64,000 nt of DNA from Armigeres subalbatus (taxonomy: Eukaryota > Arthropoda > Insecta > Diptera > Culicidae), in contig NC_085141.1 in assembly GCF_024139115.2 (NCBI RefSeq), positions 217,223,783 to 217,287,782 on the forward strand, in the 5' to 3' direction. The position numbers and the translations under genes were made by a program. Below are positions 57,815-64,000 of the stretch, in pieces (the stretch's first letter is position 1; the number at the start of each line of letters is the position of its first letter). The notes beneath the pieces are model-generated. The model did no database searches, was not told the DNA's origin, and was given only the letters and a program-made list of their open reading frames with translations.

Positions 57815-59785
57815 GATTTTTGACACAGATTCAAAGTGTCGCGCGAAGAGTGAAGTACAAAGCTCTGTGTCGTCGTGCGTTCTCGTGGGCCATGGATCTC
57901 CATAAGACCCGCCCTGGGTGAGTTAGTCCGGACAAATTTTGAAAGTGCGTGTCCGCATCACGCTAAAAGGCGTGTTGGCGCTCAAGCGGATTAAGTTATT
58001 ACGAACTTATTTCAGGGCTTTGGTCAGCTATGTCCGTCCTAGCAGAGCAGTAGTTATGAGTTCAAACTTCCATTTTCGTTGACAGTGGAGATCCACTTTT
58101 TTGCTGGTCCCGAATCCGTCGTACAGGGTATCCAAGGGCCAGACGTATCGAACTCCATGGTTAGTATTGCTTTGTTTCGTTTCGTGGAGTTTGAGTCCGT
58201 CGGTAAGTAGTCTGTTATCGTCTTATTCTCATCTACGTAGTAAGTGATAAATTTATGCTATTCAAAAAATCATTCGAATAAAGCAAATGTGTAGTGTGTA
58301 CATATAATACTTGGTGCTAAACAGGATAATGTAATTTAGCGGTAATGTTTCAGGTCTAATAAACAGCCGCGTACACGATTGCTATTCGTACCTATAGGCT
58401 TCGTCGTAGGCTTTTATCGACAACTCATATCCATTCAAATTATATGATCGAAATCTGCTGTTGATTTTTGTCAATTGAATATAGAAAGAAAGCAAAACTT
58501 ATTGTGCAATTAATTTGTGCTCGCATTGATTCGAAACAGTATAATCTGCAATCTGACTCGAAAAAGTGGTTTGCAAAATAAATATGGTACAATTAATTAC
58601 CAGTGCCGTACTTCGGTTTTGAATTATTCAGATCAACCAGGAGACTGATACCATGAACAGTTCGTCTACTCAACATTAATTCAATGTGGATTTTTAAGAA
58701 TTCTTAAGAACGATGTTTTTGTTACTTTATTTTAATCTATAGTTGTGAAGTGTTGGTGGTGTCGATACGTCAAGGCTTGACAAAAAATGTTATACAAACA
58801 CAAGACGATAGAAAAAATGCAAACTTTAATCAGGAAAAGCTAATGTGCGGACAACATAATACAGGCAGTTTACTCAAAATTAACAACTGAATTAGAATGT
58901 ATTATTAAGAAAATCTGCACAAAAATCGGAAGTACCAAAACGATGGAAGGAAGTCTACTTGTCAGTCTCGTGGCAACGAGAGCACCAAATGCAAATTAAA
59001 TTTCAAAGAACTCTTTGGCGAACTTTTGGAACGCTCATAGCAACTGGGGACCGCACCAGCAGCAGTACCAAGATCATCTACATACGATAAAGTTCGATTG
59101 GCGAATGCTCAACGAATCAGCTTCGACATTGGGATTGGGTTCAACAGCTTGCTTTCATTTGGCACAATGCTGCTTCGACTGTTGATAGTGCAGTGGTGCG
59201 GAGGCTTTAATTATCAGCTCTACCGACGACGGCACCAACTTCGAAAACAACCCTCACCACTACCAGTTCTTCTGGTGGTTTTGCGTGGCTGCAGCTGCAA
59301 CCGCAACAATACTGGCGGGTGGGTGTTTTTTGGCACCCTGACGAGAAACTTTTGGCTCACGTTAGCGCTGCTGCTGAAACGAGGATGATGCTTCTGGTGC
59401 AGCCTCGGCCACCTCCGCCATCCGTGACATTGAGCATTTGATCATGCAGATGTATGTATAATTGTTGGTTAAATTTATTACGCATATATTCTCGGAATAA
59501 CGGGATTGGGAAAGGGAGTTTTGCGAAAATTTATTGCCCGGGAAAACGGAAAATGTGTGCAATGCCATTGAAGACTGACACAATGAGGGACGTTTTGTTT
59601 GAGATAGTGGATGAGTTTCCCTTGAGAGATTTTTTTATTTTTATGCTGCGTTCGCCACATTTGAGTTTAAATAAATCAAAAAAACTTCCATTCTTTTGGA
59701 CCCTACTGCTCACGAATTGTGAAACTCGCTCTCAATTGATAATGCATGACGATAAACAAGTGGAATAAGGTTCTTTCAATCATAA
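57815..59785. other. Mostly unique intronic sequence
   Basis: No gene is called. The stretch 59030-59430 is GC-richer and has open frames on both strands. The minus-strand reading MSRMAEVAEAAPEASSSFQQQ at about 59437-59375 looks protein-like but stops at once and has no clear splice partner. It could be a 5'UTR exon or regulatory region of SK, which I cannot show. Confidence 0.35.
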
Positions 59786-59789
59786 CGGA

Positions 59790-60075
59790 GAAGGATCGTT
59801 TGGCCGAAAGCTATTTGGCCGAATAACATTTTGGGCAGAAGTGTACATCTTGCTGTATTCCATTTAACGGAATTGAACGTTTGGCTGAAAACGGTGTGGT
59901 CCAAAATGTCATTTGGCCAAAAGCGGCGTTCGTACTGGTCGTTTGGCCTAAAAGGTCATTTCGCCGAAAATGCCGTTTGGCCGAAATGGTGGATTGGCTG
60001 AAACGCCAGACATTTCGCCAAAAGCATTTTGCATTTGACCAAAAGAGTCATTTAGATAAATACGTCATTTAAACC
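59790..60075 (+). repeat. TTTGGCCGAAA array, degenerate
   Basis: About twelve irregular units such as CGTTTGGCCGAAAGC and CATTTGGCCAAAAG in one orientation only, the same family as 41861-42882 but without an inverted arm. Confidence 0.65.
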
Positions 60076-60084
60076 AGGCCAGGA

Positions 60085-60545
60085 GCCACATGCTAGTTGC
60101 GGCTACATACCAAAGTAGAGAACGATATAAAGAACTAAGTGCAGCTGAAAAAAAACTTCACCGGCGTAAGAAGTTCTACAAAACGATGAACAACATGCAC
60201 AAGTAAAGCGAACCAGCGTCAGTCATGATCAACGACAACTCCGGAAATCTGTTGTCCGACCGAGTAGGGGTGGCTGCAAGGGTGGAAGGAACACGTTGAG
60301 TTATTGTTGAATGGACAATCGGACAGAGGAGACACAAGCAGTATTAGGATTGAGGATGATGGACAAGCAGTGGATTCACCAACGCTAGACGAATTGAGAA
60401 GTTCGAGGCACGGCCGCGGCGAAATACGGAATCCCGGCCGAGCTTCTAAAACTTGGGAGTGACTGGCTAAACGGAAAACTCCACCAAGTAATTGAAATTA
60501 TTTTGGAAGGATCCGAATTAAGCGTCAGAATACCTGGTGAGCGAG
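60085..60545 (+). pseudogene. RTE-type fragment A (EN-RT linker)
   Basis: Text such as RYKELSAAEKKLHRRKKFYK, then MINDNSGNLLSDR, then DSPTLDELRS and NPGRASKTWE in several frames. It is the region between endonuclease and RT of a family different from the fragment that follows. It ends where GGTGGCGGCAGCACTACGAAG begins. Confidence 0.6.
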
Positions 60546-61905
60546 CGTGAGGTGATCCAAAGGTGGCGGCAGCACTACGAAGAGCACCTGAATGGCGATG
60601 TAGCAGACGAAGATGGCGGTATGGTAATGGACCTGGGAGAACGCGCGCAGGACATAACTTTACCGGCTCCGGATCTCCAGGAAATCCAGGAGGAGATTGG
60701 GCGGTGAAGAACAACGAAGTCCCTGGGGTTGACCAACTACCAGGAGAGCTATTTAAACACGGTGGTTAGACAATGGCTAGAGCGCTGCACTGGGTAATTA
60801 CCAAGATTTGGGAGGAGGAAGTTTTTGTTTTGAAGGAGTGGATGGAAGGTATCGTTTGTCCTACAAAAAGCGCGATAAGCTGGATTGTAGCAATTACCGC
60901 GCAATCACATTGCTGAACGCTGCCTACAAGGTACTCTCCCAAATTTTATGCCGCCACTAGCACCAACTGCAAGGGAGTTCGTGGGGCAGTACCAGGCGGG
61001 TTTTATGGGCGAACGCTCCACCACGGACCAGGTGTTCGCCATTCGTCAAGTACTGCAGAAATGCCGCGAATACAACGTGCCCACACATCATCTATTCATC
61101 GACTTCAAAGCCGCATATGATACAATCGATCGGGACCAGCTATGGCAGCTAATGCACGAACACGATTTTCCGGATAAACTGACACGGTTGATCAAAGCGA
61201 CGATGGATCGGGTGATGTGCGTAGTTCGAGTTTCAGGGGCATTCTCGAGTCCCTTCGAAACCCGCAGAGGGTTACGGCAAAGTGATGGTCTTTCGTGTCT
61301 GCTATTCAACATCGCTTTGGAAGGGGTAATACGAAGAGCAGGGATTAAGACGAGTGGTACAATTTTCAATAAGTCCGTCCAGCTATTTGGCTTCGCCGAC
61401 GACATAGATATTATGGCACGTAACTTTGAGAAGATGGTGGAAGCCTACATCAGACTGAAGAGGGAAGTTAACGGGGTCGGACTAGTCATCAACACGTCGA
61501 TAACGATGTACATGATAGGAAGAGGTTCAAGAAAAGACAATGTGAGCCACCCACCGCGAGTTTGCATCGGTGGTGACGAAATCGAGGTGGTAGAAGAATT
61601 TGTGTACTTGGGCTCACTGGTGACTGCCGAAAATGACACCAGCAGAGAAATTCGGAGACACATGGTGGCTGGAAATCGTACGTACTTTGGACTCCGCAAA
61701 ACGCTCCGATCGAATAGAGTTCGTCGCCGTACCAAACTGACAATCTACAAAACGCTCATTAGACCGGTAGTCCTCTACGGACACGAGACCTGGACGATGC
61801 TCGTGGAGGACCAACGCGCACTTGGAGTTTTCGAAAGGAAAGTGCTGCGTACCATCTATGGTGGGGTGCAGATGGCGGACGGTATCAGGTATCAGGTATC
61901 AGAAC
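60546..61905 (+). pseudogene. RTE-type fragment B (RT), long open frame
   Basis: The same family as 35690-37340 and the better copy. Linker at 60560-60760, then an open RT frame 60948-62174 (408 codons). It has QAGFMGERSTTDQVFAIRQV, HHLFIDFKAAYDTIDRDQL (catalytic Asp near 61108), RRGLRQSDGLSCLLFNIALE, and LFGFADDIDIM with the active-site Asp pair near 61400. In the usual RQGDGLSC motif, Gly is Ser here. After YGHETWTMLVEDQRALGVF and RTIYGGVQMADG the frame leaves the element at about 61890, at a threefold GGTATCA repeat, and reads about 90 unrelated codons. There is no usable start for the whole protein. Confidence 0.85.
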
Positions 61906-62200
61906 GTCGGCTCTGGCGGCACGTTCCCCTACCATGGAAGATTTGTGCCTCGCCTCTAACAGCCTTCATCATCATTTACCCGCAAGATCATGATAGAAAA
62001 GAACTGATAAGAAATATTGCAATTATGCTACACTCAAACTTGTTAAAGATTATTCAACGTCTACGATCAACGATATCGTCTATTGTGATAAAATTCAATC
62101 AATGCATGGGCCATAATAGGCATGCTTTTATTCCAAATTGGTTCCATATAGGTTCTGCAAGGAGTATTGTGTAAGATAAAATTGATCAAGTTTTGTATTC
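61906..62200. other. Sequence between RTE fragment and DUF4780-like gene
   Basis: Non-repetitive AT-rich sequence. The tail of the RTE frame runs across it by chance. Confidence 0.4.
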
Positions 62201-62203
62201 AGT

Positions 62204-62209
62204 TTTATT
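62204..62209 (-). promoter_or_regulatory. Poly(A) signal AATAAA after the DUF4780-like ORF
   Basis: AATAAA on the minus strand, starting about 53 bases past the stop codon at 62262, a normal distance for a compact insect 3'UTR. It is the only canonical hexamer I noticed close to the stop. Confidence 0.5.
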
Positions 62210-62261
62210 TAATTCATCATTCATGATTACATCAGTTTGGAGTATACAACTATTGCTTTTT

Positions 62262-62951
62262 TCAATTTTCTATAGATTGCATTGGGTAAATTTTTATATA
62301 AACTTTAGATAATGAATAATGTATCTTATTTTTTTGTTTTTCAATTATGTCGACCGACTTTCCGTCGATGGACAAAACAACTGATTGCTTACCATTTTCG
62401 GGTGGGAGGATGCGTGCAACTTTCCAATATTTTGTGTTCAAGTTAGGATTTAATCTAGATATCATATTCAAAATTGTTGCGTGAGCGTTTTTGTTCAATC
62501 TAGGAACTAATGGTAAAGATACAATAGCTCTTCGTGACACTGGTAAAGTTGTGAAAGGTACAATTTCAAAGAATGGAACAGATTTCTTTGCTTTGATGGA
62601 ACTTAGAGACGATCTCAGCCATCGCATGCTGAAGTCGTTCACAGCAGCAAACCAGCCTATGCCTTGAACATGGCCAGAGCCCGAAAAGACCGGTTGGTTG
62701 CTCTCCTGCGGGATGTTTTGTTGGAGAGATACTAATTCCAAGGACAACTGTTCAAAAAACTGGTCATCTACATCACCATCTGGGCGCTTTATCATGAGTT
62801 TCAACGAATCGACTACATTCAGCTTTGCTCTTTTCTCGTTGTTCGATGCAGGAGAAATGGCGGTCCTTTTTATCGACTCTTCTAACGAGGTAGTGGATGA
62901 GCCTTCCGAGCGTTTCTCATCTTGAGAAGATAGCAGTAAGTCTTCATCCAT
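62262..62951 (-). CDS. DUF4780-like protein, probable nested gene
   Basis: An intact 229-codon minus-strand ORF with a good start context (AACATGG) and no internal damage, unlike everything around it. The first 80 or so residues are polar and look disordered, with Ser/Glu-rich and Lys/Arg patches. The C-terminal half has the look of a DUF4780 domain: a WFAAVNDFSMRWL segment, then LNPNLNTKYWKVARILPP, then VVLSIDGKSVDII and a final SKVYIKIYP strand. I recognised the family by eye only, so it is tentative. No enzymatic motif is visible and the function is unknown. A poly(A) signal follows the stop by about 50 bases, and an 82-bp 5'UTR intron is likely just before the ATG. It could also be ORF1 of an unrecognised retroelement, but no reverse transcriptase follows it on the same strand. 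Confidence 0.6.
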   Translation of the reverse strand: MDEDLLLSSQDEKRSEGSSTTSLEESIKRTAISPASNNEKRAKLNVVDSLKLMIKRPDGDVDDQFFEQLSLELVSLQQNIPQESNQPVFSGSGHVQGIGWFAAVNDFSMRWLRSSLSSIKAKKSVPFFEIVPFTTLPVSRRAIVSLPLVPRLNKNAHATILNMISRLNPNLNTKYWKVARILPPENGKQSVVLSIDGKSVDIIEKQKNKIHYSLSKVYIKIYPMQSIEN

Positions 62952-62954
62952 GTT

Positions 62955-63036
62955 CTATATAAGTTAAAAAATATATATATCGGGTAATTAAATTTATTTG
63001 AAAGTTTGCATGAAAATGCAACGAAATTCAACTTAC
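62955..63036 (-). other. Probable 5'UTR intron of the DUF4780-like gene
   Basis: On the minus strand a GTAAGT donor starts at 63036 and a T-rich tract ending in TATAG (AG at 62956-62955) lies three bases before the ATG at 62951. The 82-bp spacing is a typical short insect intron. There is no ATG in the roughly 90 bases upstream of the donor, which fits a non-coding first exon. This is inferred from consensus only. Confidence 0.45.
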
Positions 63037-63039
63037 GTG

Positions 63040-64000
63040 ATATTATTCAACGGATATTTCGTCCGATTCACTTAGGGAACTTGTGGTGCGTAAGGACGGT
63101 GTGCTAGAACTGTTTCAGTAGTGCAGATAATCACTATTTGTTCATTACAGTAACACGATTTGACTGTGAAGTATGTTCGGAATACACATGTGTGTGATAT
63201 AAAATACACTACAGTTACATTACACTACTACTGAAATCTTATAGATACACACATACGAAGCATACATTTTAAGAAGATATGCATGTATTACAGAAATTAC
63301 CTTTCTAAAGACCTTCATGATGACAATTTTCAATTTTATAAAAAAACAAAATTTGTGGAAATCAGGAAATCATGTTTATATTTTGTAATCGTTTTCACCA
63401 AAATACACAAAATTTGTATAATGGATCAAATTTTGCGCATTTAGTGCATACGTATTGAATTTGATTCGAACCGGGTTGGCAACAGAATCTGATAGAAGAA
63501 CATACATGAAAGATTGTTCTTGCATACTATTTAAAATACCGCAGGTTAAAACCTCACAGTGTGTGCGCTTGCTATAAAAGTCACAGTATATTATGCCTGG
63601 TAGTGATTTTGTTTCAAATCACAGAACAGAAGTATGTGTTGTTCAAGACATATGAAAAGCGATATGCAATAGTGATAACACGTCATAAACAAAAATCAAT
63701 TGTTATAACTGAAAAGTATGGCGACGATTGGTAATAAACCAAACATCAATAATATGATATTATACGCTATAGATCCTTTATTTGATAGTTTTTTGCTTCT
63801 TTATTTTATTTTATAAGGTACTTATCTTTCCTGTATGGATCGAGTCTCTGCTTTCCATGATGTACATTCGTAACTGCACCAACGTTCGGTTTATTAATCA
63901 GTACATGCATTCACACATGATTCTCTTTATGAAACACCCAGAAATTTGCACTTTTTACACATTATTTCTCAATAAAACACAAGAAACGCATTATCGAACA
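63040..64000. other. Upstream of the DUF4780-like gene; no gene seen
   Basis: 63037-63200 would hold the first exon and promoter of the gene (no clear TATA box). The rest is AT-rich, with a copy of GTATGGCGACGATTGGTA at 63718. Confidence 0.4.

Noticed and set aside
59362..59583. Possible SK N-terminal exon (MSRMAEVAEAAPEASSSFQQQ reading)
   Set aside because: A stop follows immediately before the nearest GTGAGC donor and the text does not match the SK N-terminus as I know it.

Overview
The window looks like chromosomal DNA of a culicine mosquito, most likely an Aedes species. The reasons are tRNA-derived SINEs of the Aedes Feilai type, many TA-, TTA- and 8-bp-flanked MITEs, RTE-, R1- and Jockey-type LINE wreckage, a BEL/Pao element, and AT-rich sequence with almost no genes. 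The species call is inference; nothing here is a species-diagnostic gene.

The host gene I can recognise is the small-conductance Ca2+-activated K+ channel SK, on the minus strand. Two internal exons are visible with good splice sites: 46222-46317 (transmembrane segment S2) and 30705-31021 (S3-S4 and the beginning of the S4-S5 region). Both begin in phase 0 and they join without a gap in the protein. The intron between them is 15.2 kb. The introns on either side run off the window (at least 30.7 kb and 17.7 kb), so nearly all of the 64 kb is SK intron, provided the missing exons lie outside. A second probable gene, a 229-residue DUF4780-like protein at 62262-62951 (minus), has its own poly(A) signal and a probable 82-bp 5'UTR intron. 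It would be nested in the SK intron on the same strand.

The rest is mostly repeats. 1-12.9 kb: AT-rich intron with nested MITEs (3907-5294 containing 4531-5278; 5809-5977; 12236-12846) and short-unit arrays. 13.0-17.5 kb: a 3.8-kb foldback-like element with 15-bp ends and satellite arms in opposite orientation, itself holding a 1780-bp LTR-like insertion, a 239-bp palindrome and a SINE. 17.5-30.7 kb: SINEs, arrays, and one uncertain plus-strand exon. 31-38 kb: minisatellites, an R1-type fragment, and an RTE-type element carrying a hAT-like MITE. 37.9-44 kb: a Jockey-type element (minus), a satellite, a foldback of 17-bp units and a 1085-bp TIR element. 44.5-46 kb: SINE plus RTE fragment.

47.6-57.3 kb is a clear nesting series. 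One dispersed repeat (empty copy at about 20100-20270) was hit by a SINE (11-bp target duplication), a 6263-bp BEL/Pao element (6-bp duplication) and, in its TG-rich tail, a poly(A)-ended R1-type LINE. The BEL element has no 3' LTR, and head-to-head LTR-like arms at its 5' end. 60-62 kb holds two RTE-type fragments fused together.

No defence, biosynthetic or CRISPR-like system is visible. The most unusual items are structural: the BEL insertion, the satellite-armed foldback, and the nested DUF4780-like gene.
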